Of a DNA stretch of 64,000 nt, positions 43,925 to 52,630 are shown in pieces. This DNA comes from Priestia filamentosa (GTDB lineage: Bacteria > Bacillota > Bacilli > Bacillales > Bacillaceae_H): NCBI RefSeq assembly GCF_900177535.1, contig NZ_FXAJ01000001.1, positions 930,001 to 994,000 of the forward strand. The letters run 5' to 3'. Both the position numbers and the translations under genes were made by a program. Positions within the stretch are counted from its first letter, which is position 1. Each line of letters opens with the position of its first letter. Below the pieces are notes generated by a model. That model saw only the letters and a program-made list of their open reading frames with translations, ran no database searches and was not told the origin of the DNA.

Positions 43925-44149
43925 TCATCCCCCTTTTCTTTTAATCTATCCGTTATATTAATAACGTAACATAAAAAGATGAATTGTATGTAAAGCAGAT
44001 ATTAGAAATTAATTAACTTCTTGTTAAGAATAGATGTTTTTTATACCACAATAAAGTCTAAAAAAGCAACAGGTTATCCAATTTATTAGACGAAAGAAGA
44101 GTGAAAAAGTTTCTTTAAAGATGAAAAAATAAAAAACGAAGCCTAACTA

Positions 44150-44179
44150 TTCGCAGTTTATGCGATTTTGCGTTAAAAT
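44150..44179 (+). promoter_or_regulatory. Probable yojF-bshB2 promoter
   Basis: TTCGCA (44150-44155), 18 bases, TAAAAT (44174-44179), ending 46 bases before the yojF start. Moderate match to the sigma-A consensus. Confidence 0.5.
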
Positions 44180-44225
44180 AAAACTGGCTTTATGGAATTA
44201 AGCTTTTGCTAAAGGAGGTTTTAGA

Positions 44226-44573
44226 ATGGAAGTCATTAAGGCAGAGGATGTTAAAAAACATCTTTCTACGTTTTTTCATAAAGAAGTTTACGTGCATTTA
44301 GAAACAACGAATGGAGCGTATGCTTCACATTTTAACGATAAAGCAATGAATGTTGGAGCATTTATTAGAAATGCGCGCGTAAACATTCAAACAGGTAAAA
44401 TCATAGGGCAAGGTCCGTACAGAGTTGGTCTTCAAGTGAATGACGGCTGGGTTTATGCAGAAGGCCTTACACACTATGAAGTAGATGAAGAAGGGCGTCT
44501 TTTACTTGCAGGGCACGATGATCAAGGTCGATTAGCCGTTGCTCTTCAGCTAAGTGAAAAGCCGTTTACATAA
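44226..44573 (+). CDS. yojF: YojF-like DUF1806 protein
   Basis: A 115-residue soluble protein of the DUF1806 family. Characteristic segments are FFHKEVYVHLETTNGAYASHF, VGAFIRNARVNIQTG and GPYRVGLQVNDGWVYAEGLTHYE. It is always found beside bshB2 (YojG) and is thought to help that enzyme, but no reaction is known. AAAGGAGG precedes the ATG. Thirteen bases separate it from bshB2. Confidence 0.88.
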   Translation: MEVIKAEDVKKHLSTFFHKEVYVHLETTNGAYASHFNDKAMNVGAFIRNARVNIQTGKIIGQGPYRVGLQVNDGWVYAEGLTHYEVDEEGRLLLAGHDDQGRLAVALQLSEKPFT

Positions 44574-44586
44574 GGAGCTGAAAGAA

Positions 44587-45258
44587 ATGGAACGCTTATT
44601 AGTCATTTTTCCACATCCAGACGATGAAGCTTTTGGAGCAGCAGGAACGATTGCGCTCACAAAGCAAAGTGGTGGATATGTAGCATATGCATGCACAACT
44701 CTTGGAGAGATGGGACGCAACATGGGAAACCCTCCGTTTGCAAACCGTGAAACACTTCCAAAGATCCGAAAAGAAGAGTTAACAGAAGTTGGCGAAATCC
44801 TAGAGCTAGATGAGCTTCGTATGGTGGGCCTTCGTGATAAAACGCTTGAGTTTTTAGATGACGAAGTGTATGCAGACGTTATTGGCAACATTATTGACGA
44901 GATTAAGCCAACGACAATTATTACGCATTATCCTGGATATGCTGTTCATCCAGATCATAATGCAACAGGAGCGGCAACAGTAAGAGCGGTCAAGCGTCTT
45001 CGTCCAGAAGATCGTCCTCGCCTTCTTTGTCACGCTTTTTCTAAAGACCGCCTAGAAGCGATTGGTCATCCTGATGTTGTTCATGATGTAAGCAGTGTGA
45101 AAGATATCAAAATTGCAGCAATTAAAGCACACCGTTCTCAAACACAAGGAATGCTTGGAGCAATGGACTTTAACAATATCGAACAAAGTCCTGAAATTTT
45201 AAAAATGCTTGCTCGTGAAGAGTTTTGGACGTATTCTTTTGATGATGAAGGAAAGTAA
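44587..45258 (+). CDS. bshB2: Bacillithiol biosynthesis deacetylase BshB2
   Basis: A 223-residue LmbE/PIG-L family zinc deacetylase. The Zn site is FPHPDDEAFGAAG (His, Asp, Asp) plus the later His in YAVHPDHNATG. It removes the acetyl group from GlcNAc-malate on the way to bacillithiol, and related enzymes also act on thiol conjugates. ATG at 44587 follows AAGGAGCTGAAAGA. The paired yojF gene supports the BshB2 rather than BshB1 assignment. Confidence 0.9.
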   Translation: MERLLVIFPHPDDEAFGAAGTIALTKQSGGYVAYACTTLGEMGRNMGNPPFANRETLPKIRKEELTEVGEILELDELRMVGLRDKTLEFLDDEVYADVIGNIIDEIKPTTIITHYPGYAVHPDHNATGAATVRAVKRLRPEDRPRLLCHAFSKDRLEAIGHPDVVHDVSSVKDIKIAAIKAHRSQTQGMLGAMDFNNIEQSPEILKMLAREEFWTYSFDDEGK

Positions 45259-45263
45259 AGAAG

Positions 45264-45296
45264 GAAGCAGATGTGGTGAACACATCTGCTTTTTTT
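45264..45296 (+). terminator. Terminator of yojF-bshB2
   Basis: AGCAGATGTG/CACATCTGCT stem with a short loop and seven T. Confidence 0.9.
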
Positions 45297-45543
45297 GTGT
45301 TGTAATAGGTATATAAGGGAATGGAGTTGTGGAAAAGAGGAATGAAAAATCTTATATTATTAGCGCTGTGTCGCTGTTTTTAGCAGAAAATTTATTTGTG
45401 AAAAAACTTTTCAGACTGTAAGTCCCGGGTTTTTGATCTCATTTGAAGGGAAAAGAAAGTATTTTAGAATAGTAGAAGATATTATATTTCTGTTCTTGCT
45501 TTTTCGATAGTGAGAGGAATTGATGAGCGGAGTGTCTGCATGC

Positions 45544-45665
45544 TTGACAAAACAAATATAATGATCATTATATCCTCTTAAGCCTGCTTCTCATTATTCT
45601 GATTATCATGACTATATGTCATCTTATAAAAAAAGAAGCTTTTAAACAAAAAGCTTCTTTTTTTT
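45544..45665 (+). ncRNA. Candidate regulated small RNA transcription unit
   Basis: The unit has a TTGACA -35 (45544-45549), CATTAT as -10 at 16-base spacing (45566-45571), and an 18-base perfect palindrome ATATAATGATCATTATAT (45556-45573) over the core promoter. About 55 bases without a usable ORF follow, then a strong terminator. The RNA would be about 88 nt. It holds an ATGAC-TATAT-GTCAT hairpin and a Fur-like TTATTCTGATTATCA (45594-45608, 11 of 14). Size and layout resemble iron-regulated sRNAs such as FsrA, but no sequence identity to any known RNA is claimed. Bases 45297-45540 show nothing recognisable. Confidence 0.45.
45628..45665. terminator. Terminator of the candidate small RNA
   Basis: AAAGAAGCTTTT pairs with AAAAAGCTTCTTT around an AAAC loop, followed by T8. 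No protein gene lies directly upstream on either strand. Confidence 0.85.
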
Positions 45666-45757
45666 ATAAACTTGTTCTTCTCTCTGTACATAAAACATCA
45701 ATAATAATAAGGGGAATGTGAAAATCTATGCACAAGAGTACATAAAGGAGGAAGGAT

Positions 45758-47200
45758 ATGAAAAAATGGTGTGGAATTTTGGTGATGTTGGTATTAATCA
45801 TAACAAGGGCCGTTAACGTGTCAGCCGAGGGGGCGAGTACATTAGAAACAAAAATTGAACAAGTGTTACAACATAAAGATTTAAAGGGTGGGATAAGTTC
45901 AATTAGTATAAAAAAGGCCAAAAGCGGAGAAGTACTGTATGAAAAGAACAGCTCAGTTCGAATGAAAATTGCTTCTAATATGAAACTCTTTACAGGGGCA
46001 GCAGTGCTTGAAACATTAGGTGAGGAGTATAAATTTCACACAGAGCTTTGGCATGATGGAAAAGTGAAAAATGGTGTTTTAAAAGGGAATCTTTATTTAA
46101 AAGGAAAAGGAGATCCAACTCTTGGATTACAGGAGTTACAGCAGTTTTCAGCGTTATTACACGAAAAAGGAATCAAGAAAATTGCGGGAAATATTATTGG
46201 AGATGAAACGTGGTATGACGATGTTCGGCTTTCAGAAGATATGATTTGGAAAGACGAATCATATGCATATGGCGCTCAAATATCAGCGTTGACGTTCTCT
46301 CCTGATTATCGCTATGAAGCGGGAACAGTTATAGTGGAGACAACACCAACCAAAAATGGTAAGAAAGCTCACATCTCTATATCCCCTAAAACGGACTATG
46401 TGAGAGTGATGAATGAAACGAAAACAGGAAAAGGAGAAACAGATTTAGAAATTGTCAGAAAACGGAATGAAAATGTTATTGTAGTAAAGGGAATTATCAA
46501 GGAGGGAGAGGAATCTGATCAAACAGCCATTGCTGTCGAGGACCCTGCTTTGTATACGACTTCTTTATTTAAAGACGCTTTAGAGAAGAACGGAATAAAA
46601 GTAACAGGAAAAGTGAAGAAAGAAGAAACACCTCAAAAAGCTCAATTGATGGGAGTAAAGGAATCTCCGCCACTTGGGGAAATTTTTATTCCGTATATGA
46701 AACTGAGTAATAATACAATTGCAGAAATTTTTGTGAAAGAAATGGGAAAAGTACAGTACGGTGAAGGAAGCTTTGAAGCCGGTTTAACGTCTTTGGACCA
46801 AACACTTTCTGAGTTGGATGTCAATGTAGACAATATGATGATTCGGGATGGTTCAGGCCTATCACATGTGAGCGGAGTGCCAACAGACGAAATTTCTTCC
46901 CTTCTTTTTCATGCTAGGCAAAAACCTTGGTACGATAATTTTTACGAATCTTTACCTTTAGCAGGAGATCCAGATGAATTGATAGGGGGAACGCTCGATG
47001 AACGGATGAGAGGGACTGCTGCAGAAGGAAATGTAAGAGCCAAAACAGGATCTATTACAGGTGCTAGCTCTCTTTCAGGATATGTAACAACAGAAGCTGG
47101 AGAGGAACTTATTTTCTCAATCGTTTTTAATGCTTTTCTAGCAGAAGATGTAAAAGATATTGAAGACAAAATTGCGGTTATTTTAGCTTCTTTAAAATAA
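45758..47200 (+). CDS. dacC: D-alanyl-D-alanine carboxypeptidase/endopeptidase, PBP4a type (DacC)
   Basis: A 480-residue peptidase family S13 penicillin-binding protein. A signal peptide (residues 1-23, VSA cleavage) is followed by the three active-site motifs: SNMK (Ser73-Lys76), SNN in MKLSNNTIAE, and KTG in RAKTGSITGASS. The inserted domains II and III typical of PBP4/DacB lie between the first two. It trims or cleaves peptidoglycan peptides outside the cell. AAAGGAGGAAGG precedes the ATG. B. subtilis DacC is stationary-phase expressed; no matching promoter was found here. Confidence 0.93.
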   Translation: MKKWCGILVMLVLIITRAVNVSAEGASTLETKIEQVLQHKDLKGGISSISIKKAKSGEVLYEKNSSVRMKIASNMKLFTGAAVLETLGEEYKFHTELWHDGKVKNGVLKGNLYLKGKGDPTLGLQELQQFSALLHEKGIKKIAGNIIGDETWYDDVRLSEDMIWKDESYAYGAQISALTFSPDYRYEAGTVIVETTPTKNGKKAHISISPKTDYVRVMNETKTGKGETDLEIVRKRNENVIVVKGIIKEGEESDQTAIAVEDPALYTTSLFKDALEKNGIKVTGKVKKEETPQKAQLMGVKESPPLGEIFIPYMKLSNNTIAEIFVKEMGKVQYGEGSFEAGLTSLDQTLSELDVNVDNMMIRDGSGLSHVSGVPTDEISSLLFHARQKPWYDNFYESLPLAGDPDELIGGTLDERMRGTAAEGNVRAKTGSITGASSLSGYVTTEAGEELIFSIVFNAFLAEDVKDIEDKIAVILASLK

Positions 47201-47240
47201 TAAAAAATTAGATCAAAAATGAATAATCTGAAAAATAGTC

Positions 47241-47269
47241 TTGCACAAAGGGGAAAATCGCGTTATTCT
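47241..47269 (+). promoter_or_regulatory. metE leader promoter
   Basis: TTGCAC (47241-47246), 17 bases, TATTCT (47264-47269). It is placed about 48 bases before the riboswitch core. Confidence 0.6.
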
Positions 47270-47316
47270 TATTAACAATTCCTCAGTCGAGGAGACTAAT
47301 TTTATAATGTCCATGC

Positions 47317-47476
47317 AAGAGGTGCTGTACATACGCTGCAGCTTAAAAGGGAAGAGCGGTGAGAAGCCGCCACGGTCGCGCCACTGTGAAGGGGAGTTTC
47401 TATCATAGCCACTGCGAAAGCGGGAAGGGATAGAAGAACGATGAACCTAAGTCAGGAGACCTGCCACTTGTTTGCG
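47317..47476 (+). ncRNA. Cobalamin (B12) riboswitch controlling metE
   Basis: The leader contains the B12-box architecture in order: GAGGTGCTGT at the 5' side, AAAAGGGAAGAGCGGTGA, AAGCCGCCACGG, the core CGCGCCACTGTGAAGGG, a peripheral stem (CCACTGCGAAAGCGGG), and the 3' hallmark AAGTCAGGAGACCTGCC. A terminator hairpin lies between it and metE, so adenosylcobalamin binding should cause premature termination. The ends are approximate. Confidence 0.95.
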
Positions 47477-47514
47477 CTTTATACCTACGCGTTCATAGGG
47501 AGGAGTGAAGGTTT

Positions 47515-47550
47515 ATGTTGAATAGATGGATCCGTTTCAACAGTTCTTAA
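47515..47550 (+). other. Possible 11-codon leader ORF between riboswitch and terminator
   Basis: ATG TTG AAT AGA ... TAA, preceded by GGGAGGAGTGA at good spacing. It would encode MLNRWIRFNSS. Its stop lies 11 bases before the terminator stem. The strong ribosome site could equally be chance or part of an antiterminator; no Met-rich or other regulatory codon run is present. Confidence 0.3.
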
Positions 47551-47561
47551 AGTCGCCTTCT

Positions 47562-47595
47562 AACTCTCTTTTTTGAAAAAAAGGGAGTTTTTTTG
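47562..47595 (+). terminator. Riboswitch-controlled terminator of metE
   Basis: AACTCTCTTTTTT pairs (with G-U pairs) with AAAAAAAGGGAGTT, followed by a long T run, 36 bases before metE. Confidence 0.82.
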
Positions 47596-47630
47596 ATAGC
47601 TAAAAAGACAATAGAGACGGAGGAGAAAAC

Positions 47631-49892
47631 ATGACAGTATACAGTTCAAATATCGGATATCCAAGAATCGGAGAAAAAAGAGAGTGGAAGAACGCGCTAG
47701 AGAGTTTTTGGGAAGGAACGCTTGAAGAAAAAGAGTTTAAAGAAGAACTAGATCGCTTATTTTTAGAAGGAATTCGCGTGCAAAAGGAAGCGGGAATTAC
47801 GCATATTCCTGTTGGTGATTTTAGTTTGTATGATCATGTCTTAGATTTATTATGGACGTTTGATCTTGTGCCAGATCGGTTCAAAAATGTAAATAAAACA
47901 CCACTTGAAACGTATTACAGCATGGCTCGTGGAACAGACGGGTCGGAAGCAATGACAATGACAAAATGGTTCAATACGAACTATCACTATATTGTGCCGG
48001 AGTTTGAGAATGTTACGCCTTCTTTAAAAGAAAATCGATTTTTAGATTATTGGAAAAAAGCAAAACAGAAGCTTGGTGTAAATGGAAAAGTAACTCTTGT
48101 AGGGCCAGCAACGCTCGTTCTTCTTGGGAAAGGATATAAAGAAACAGAAAAAGCATCGTGGATTCAGCGTCTTATCCCGCTTTATCAACAGCTTTTGCAA
48201 CAATTAGATGCAGAAGGAGTAGAGTGGGTCAGCTTAGAAGAACCAATTTTTACATCCCCATTAGATCAGGAAGTATGGAAAGTGATTGAAAACGGCTATG
48301 CTGAAATAGCGAAGAGCTGCAAAAATACGAAGTTGCTTCTTCAAACATACTATGAAGCTGTTTCTGATTATAAAAAGGTTCTATCCCTCCCTGTAGATGG
48401 TTTTGGACTTGATTTTATTCATGATAAAGGGGAAACAAAAGAACAGCTGAAAAAATGGGGCTTTCCAAAAGGAAAAGTATTAGCAGCAGGAGTTATTGAC
48501 GGACGAAATGTATGGAAGGCTAATTTAACAGAAACGAGTGCTGAAGTTAAAGAGCTTCTGAATTTAATCGATGGGGACCTCTGGGTACAGCCTTCATCAA
48601 GCTTACTACATGTTCCTGTTACAGCCGAGAATGAAAGTCTTCCGAGCTTTTTAGAAGGAGCGCTAAGTTTCGCTAAGGAAAAGTTAGGAGAACTAAAAGC
48701 ATTAGAAAGCGGAATTGAGAACAATACATCGTTTAAAGATTATGATAAAAGCTTTGAAGCTTTCGTTGCAGCACCATTGCGTCATAATCATAAAGTTCAA
48801 GAAGAAATTAAGGAGCTTGCACAACTTAAGGCAACGCGTCCACCGTATGAGTTAAGAGCGAAGAAACAGCAGGAAAAGTTAAAGCTACCGCTTTTACCAA
48901 CAACAACGATTGGAAGTATGCCTCAAACAAAAGAAGTGCGAAGAACACGTTTAAAATGGCGGAAGAAACAAATTACAGACGCACAATATGAGCAGTTTAT
49001 TCAAGAAATGACCTCCCGCTGGATCGATATTCAAGAGGACCTTGGATTAGACGTTCTCGTGCACGGAGAGTTTGAGCGTACAGATATGGTCGAATATTTC
49101 GGTGAAAAGCTGGACGGTATGGAAGTAACAAAGTTTGGCTGGGTGCAGTCTTACGGTTCACGTTGCGTAAAACCACCTCTTATTTACGGAGATGTATCAC
49201 TTAAAGAGCCAATGACGGTGAAAGAAAGCGTATATGCTCAAAGTTTAACAAATAAGCCTGTAAAAGGGATGCTAACAGGTCCTGTTACCATTTTAAACTG
49301 GTCTTTCCCTCGTCATGACGAGTCAAAAGAAGTGGTGATGAATCAAATCGGTCTTGCTATCCGTCAGGAAGTATTAGCATTAGAAGACGCAGGAATAGCT
49401 ATTATTCAGATTGATGAACCTGCCCTTCGAGAAGGCCTTCCATTGCGAGAAGAAGAGAAGGAAGGGTATCTAAAAGCTGCTGCATATGCATTCAGACTTT
49501 CTGCTTACGGGGTGAAAGATGAAACGCAAATTCATACTCATATGTGTTATTCTAATTTTAATGAAATTATGAATACAATTGATGACCTTGATGCAGATGT
49601 GATTTCAATTGAAACATCACGCAGTCATGGCCGTCTGCTTCAAGCATTTGAAGATTTTCATTATGAAAAAGAAATTGGACTTGGCGTATATGATATTCAT
49701 AGCCCGCAAATTCCAAATGAAGAGGATATTATCTCAAACATTAGAGCTTCTCTACGTGTATTAGACGAAAAACAATTTTGGGTTAACCCAGATTGTGGTC
49801 TAAAAACGCGTAAAGAGGAAGAAGCGATAAAATCACTTCAAGTCCTTGTTAAAGCAACAAAGAAATATCGTTCGAGTCTAATAGAAGCTTAA
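47631..49892 (+). CDS. metE: Cobalamin-independent methionine synthase MetE
   Basis: A 753-residue, full-length MetE. It methylates homocysteine with methyltetrahydrofolate-glutamate using a Zn site. N-terminal SNIGYPRIGEKREWK and the C-terminal catalytic barrel (TTTIGSMPQTKEVR, VHGEFERTDMVEYFGE, IQIDEPALREGLPL, HTHMCYSNFNEI and NPDCGLKTR) are intact; the Zn ligands are the His and Cys in HMCY, the Glu and the late Cys in PDCG. The B12 riboswitch upstream would silence it when cobalamin is available for MetH. GACGGAGG precedes the ATG. Confidence 0.97.
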   Translation: MTVYSSNIGYPRIGEKREWKNALESFWEGTLEEKEFKEELDRLFLEGIRVQKEAGITHIPVGDFSLYDHVLDLLWTFDLVPDRFKNVNKTPLETYYSMARGTDGSEAMTMTKWFNTNYHYIVPEFENVTPSLKENRFLDYWKKAKQKLGVNGKVTLVGPATLVLLGKGYKETEKASWIQRLIPLYQQLLQQLDAEGVEWVSLEEPIFTSPLDQEVWKVIENGYAEIAKSCKNTKLLLQTYYEAVSDYKKVLSLPVDGFGLDFIHDKGETKEQLKKWGFPKGKVLAAGVIDGRNVWKANLTETSAEVKELLNLIDGDLWVQPSSSLLHVPVTAENESLPSFLEGALSFAKEKLGELKALESGIENNTSFKDYDKSFEAFVAAPLRHNHKVQEEIKELAQLKATRPPYELRAKKQQEKLKLPLLPTTTIGSMPQTKEVRRTRLKWRKKQITDAQYEQFIQEMTSRWIDIQEDLGLDVLVHGEFERTDMVEYFGEKLDGMEVTKFGWVQSYGSRCVKPPLIYGDVSLKEPMTVKESVYAQSLTNKPVKGMLTGPVTILNWSFPRHDESKEVVMNQIGLAIRQEVLALEDAGIAIIQIDEPALREGLPLREEEKEGYLKAAAYAFRLSAYGVKDETQIHTHMCYSNFNEIMNTIDDLDADVISIETSRSHGRLLQAFEDFHYEKEIGLGVYDIHSPQIPNEEDIISNIRASLRVLDEKQFWVNPDCGLKTRKEEEAIKSLQVLVKATKKYRSSLIEA

Positions 49893-49930
49893 TAAAAGAG
49901 CACCGTTCAGATGAACGGTGCTCTTTTATT
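49891..49930. terminator. Bidirectional terminator of metE
   Basis: AATAAAAGAGCACCGTTC-AGAT-GAACGGTGCTCTTTTATT is perfectly symmetric. Confidence 0.93.
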
Positions 49931-50681
49931 GGAGGAACCTTTCTGAAAAATGGATTGTATCGAAAATTCGATGTGCCAACAGATCATATCCTTGCTGAGA
50001 AGGATGAATATCAATCTTATTTGGTAAATAGGTTCTTCTGTTTTGTGAAAACAAATTCTCTGTTGAAACGTAATAAACATGCTCCTGTGAAGAGGCTGCT
50101 TTTTGCAGGGCTACATTAAGGTCTAAAACCCGCTGTTTCAAGTTTTGTTCTTGAAAGGGATTGTCAATGTTTGAAAAAGGAAAATAATATCCAACAACAT
50201 AGACGTCACTCGTTGGGTTAAGATCTCTAATTCGTTTTAAAATGGTTTTCATGTTTTGCTGTGTTTGCTGTAATAAGCTCTCCCATTCGCTATTGCTAAG
50301 CGATACCATATGTTGGCGGTGTGGAGCAATATAATGAAGAAGATCATTTGCTCCTGCCTGTACAGTAATAAGAGATGCATTTTCAACAGAATGAAACAAG
50401 TTCTCGTGTTTGCTATACGCATTAACCTCTAAATCTTGAAGAAGATTTGCCGTTGTGTAACCAGGTACAGAAAACTCTTTTGAAAATGCAACAGAACGGC
50501 CTTCCTGTTCAAGGAGAGGAACGAGTTTATCACTATACCCTTCGCCAACTGTTTTATATGGATTCATGCCTTTTGCTAAAGAGTCACCAAGAGCTACGTA
50601 ATTTACGTCATGTACAGAGCCGTAAGCATGGGAAAATGGGACAACAAGAAATAAAGACAGTAACAACATTACTTTTTTCAA
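49926..50681 (-). CDS. Secreted SGNH/GDSL-family hydrolase
   Basis: A 251-residue protein with a signal peptide (residues 1-21). The SGNH blocks are VALGDSLAKG (nucleophile Ser), VQAGANDLLHY (Gly and Asn) and the C-terminal DIHPSQQGYDLLA with the Asp-x-x-His pair. It resembles YpmR-like lipase/acylhydrolases of Bacillus and should deacylate or de-esterify an extracellular substrate, which I cannot specify. It converges on metE across the shared terminator. Confidence 0.85.
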   Translation of the reverse strand: MKKVMLLLSLFLVVPFSHAYGSVHDVNYVALGDSLAKGMNPYKTVGEGYSDKLVPLLEQEGRSVAFSKEFSVPGYTTANLLQDLEVNAYSKHENLFHSVENASLITVQAGANDLLHYIAPHRQHMVSLSNSEWESLLQQTQQNMKTILKRIRDLNPTSDVYVVGYYFPFSNIDNPFQEQNLKQRVLDLNVALQKAASSQEHVYYVSTENLFSQNRRTYLPNKIDIHPSQQGYDLLAHRIFDTIHFSERFLQ

Positions 50682-50686
50682 CTACA

Positions 50687-51097
50687 TCACTCGCTTTTGT
50701 CATCTAAAAATCGTTTGCGAATATGTTCCGGTGGGATTTCGCATAAAGTTTTTTTGGGAAACAATCGATAACGGTTTCGCGCTATAATAGAATAAAACTT
50801 ATCTCGAATAGGAATGGGAATTAAGATGAACCCATATAAGAGATTATAAGGAAACGAAAGCTTGCGGGCAATTTTAAGTGCTGCAGTAGATTTACTATAG
50901 ACTTTCCCGTTTGTTATGTAAATAAAGCTATCAAAGTCATCCTTTGGAAGATTGAATTCCTCGAGCAGCTTTTGTCCATATGATGACTGAAGAGAAGAGA
51001 ATGATAAAAGCTCACTGTGATCTCTTTTGATTAAAAACATAACGCTGCTATTGCAAAATGAACATACTCCATCAAACAATACGATATTATTTTCCAT
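50687..51097 (-). CDS. DCC-family (DUF393) thiol-disulfide oxidoreductase-like protein
   Basis: A 136-residue thioredoxin-like protein with the DxxCxxC signature FDGVCSFCNSSVMFLIKRD near the N-terminus and the family end YRLFPKK. It is cytoplasmic by sequence, with unknown partners. The ATG at 51097 follows AAAAGGAGACACAAAGG; longer upstream starts have no better site. It ends five bases before the GDSL gene start on the same strand, so they probably form an operon. Confidence 0.82.
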   Translation of the reverse strand: MENNIVLFDGVCSFCNSSVMFLIKRDHSELLSFSSLQSSYGQKLLEEFNLPKDDFDSFIYITNGKVYSKSTAALKIARKLSFPYNLLYGFILIPIPIRDKFYSIIARNRYRLFPKKTLCEIPPEHIRKRFLDDKSE

Positions 51098-51393
51098 CCT
51101 TTGTGTCTCCTTTTTATTCTTTCCTTTATTTGCATGTTTTAAAGATGAAAGAAAGGGAAAACCGTGCATCTTGTTATTAAATTTTATCATAAGTAAGTGA
51201 CCTTACTATAAGATCGATATGTTAGCGGGGGGACTTCTCTCATATTCAACTGCTTAAAAGTGCCTTCAACAGGTATGAAAGAGCGTACTTTAGCCAATGT
51301 ACTTCAAGATAATGAACAGCAAGGAGAAAAACGCGAACAGCAAACAAAAAATATACCTTTCCGAATAGAAGAATGGAAGCTTAATGGAATGAT

Positions 51394-51433
51394 AAAAAAG
51401 CAGGTTGCTTTAAACAAGGCAGCCTGCTTTTTT
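51394..51433. terminator. Terminator of the Gly/Tyr-rich protein gene
   Basis: AAAAAAGCAGGTTGC and GCAGCCTGCTTTTTT form a stem with one G-U pair. It is usable on the minus strand just after the stop of the Gly/Tyr-rich gene. Confidence 0.75.
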
Positions 51434-51435
51434 CA

Positions 51436-51693
51436 TTAAATAAAGAAAAGAGATGCAAGGGCAATACCAGTAATAGCCCCAAGAGCAACTCCATACGCTG
51501 CTCCATATCCGTATCCATACCCATATCCACCAAAGTAACCAAAGCCACCAAAGCCACGGCCGCCCTGCATTGGCTGAATAAATACTCTGCGCTGTGTTAC
51601 ATTCAAAATTCTTCCTACGTGTGTGCGTCCATGACGGTCATTAATGCGAACCATACGACCTCTGTAGCGACAGCATAAGTCATAATATTGCAT
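51436..51693 (-). CDS. Gly/Tyr-rich small protein, unknown function
   Basis: An 85-residue protein in three parts: a basic N-terminal segment with RYRGRMVRINDRHGRTHVGRI that looks like a small beta-barrel, a Gly/Tyr repeat region (FGGFGYFGGYGYGYGYG), and a hydrophobic tail (VALGAITGIALASLFFI). GAAAAGGAGG precedes the ATG. Similar composition occurs in spore surface proteins of bacilli, so a coat role is possible but unproven. I do not recognise a named family. Confidence 0.65.
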   Translation of the reverse strand: MQYYDLCCRYRGRMVRINDRHGRTHVGRILNVTQRRVFIQPMQGGRGFGGFGYFGGYGYGYGYGAAYGVALGAITGIALASLFFI

Positions 51694-51764
51694 AGCTTTT
51701 CCTCCTTTTCTCTTAGCACTATTAACATATGAGAGAGAGAAAGGAGGTGTATAAGCACTTATCT

Positions 51765-52490
51765 CTATTTTTCTTTTTTAGCTTGAATAATTCGATAGTC
51801 TAGCACACTTTCAAAATCTTTAATTCGCTTCTCGTGCCCATCGAGAAAATCATACAGTTCTTTTTCAATATGTGGAGAGAGAATAAATTCTGTTCCATGC
51901 TCTATGTCTTCATTATTTGTAGCGAGAGAGGGAAGAGGAGAAAGAGTAATAGATGTGAATCCTACTTCTTTAAGAGACTTGCGCCAATCTTCTATTGAAA
52001 GAAGCGATTTTAAGTTGTAAAAAGATGAAAGATCTTCTCCTTGGCTTTTTGTCATTTCAGGTTTTTTTAACATTTCAATAGCTAGTAATGTTCCATCAGG
52101 CTGTAAGACTCGATAAGCTTCTTTTAGTCCTTCTTCAAGATTCATAAAGTTTAAGACAGACTCATAAAGAACAAAATGAAACATGTTTTCGTCGTAAGAT
52201 AGATTTTCAGCATTTTCTTCGCGTACTTCAATTGGAATAAGGAAATCATCAAACCTTTTGGCTGCTTTCTCAACCATTATTTTGTTGATGTCACAAGCAT
52301 CAACAAAACAGTTATATTCGAGAGAAAGAAATGCAGCAGTCTGCCCTGTACCACAGCCAACATCTAGTACACTTGTATTTTCATTAATTTCGTACTGATC
52401 AAAAATATGCTTTGTAAGAAGTAACCCTCCAGGATGAGCTCCGCCAACACCAAAATTAGCCAGAAAATCAAGATAAGTGTACTTTTTCAT
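51765..52490 (-). CDS. Class I SAM-dependent methyltransferase
   Basis: A 241-residue Rossmann methyltransferase. Motif I is VLDVGCGTGQTAAFL, with an acidic residue after strand 2 (VDACDIN), then ENAENLSYDENMFHFVLYESVLNFM and the LQPDGTLLAIEM post-motif region. The target is unknown; small-molecule methyltransferases of the UbiE/YodH type look similar. AGAGGTGATAAG precedes the ATG. It is a single gene divergent from the BASS transporter. Confidence 0.82.
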   Translation of the reverse strand: MKKYTYLDFLANFGVGGAHPGGLLLTKHIFDQYEINENTSVLDVGCGTGQTAAFLSLEYNCFVDACDINKIMVEKAAKRFDDFLIPIEVREENAENLSYDENMFHFVLYESVLNFMNLEEGLKEAYRVLQPDGTLLAIEMLKKPEMTKSQGEDLSSFYNLKSLLSIEDWRKSLKEVGFTSITLSPLPSLATNNEDIEHGTEFILSPHIEKELYDFLDGHEKRIKDFESVLDYRIIQAKKEK

Positions 52491-52630
52491 CTTATCACCT
52501 CTCTAGAGATTAGTCTGCTCTAGCCTATGTTAAAAAGAGAGGATAGGGAACGAAATATAAAAATAAGGTTGAATTTTCCGAAATTTTTAAATATAATAAA
52601 CTTTATATCTTGTTAGGGGAGTTGACATCA

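Noticed and set aside
45264-45665. CRISPR or repeat array in the region of many hairpins
   Set aside because: The inverted repeats are single terminators and an operator-like palindrome. There is no spaced direct repeat.
51275-51439. A plus-strand frame beginning MKERTLANVLQDNEQQ
   Set aside because: The frame looks protein-like, but it lacks a ribosome site and reads straight through the terminator of the opposite gene. It may be a gene remnant, but I cannot support a gene.
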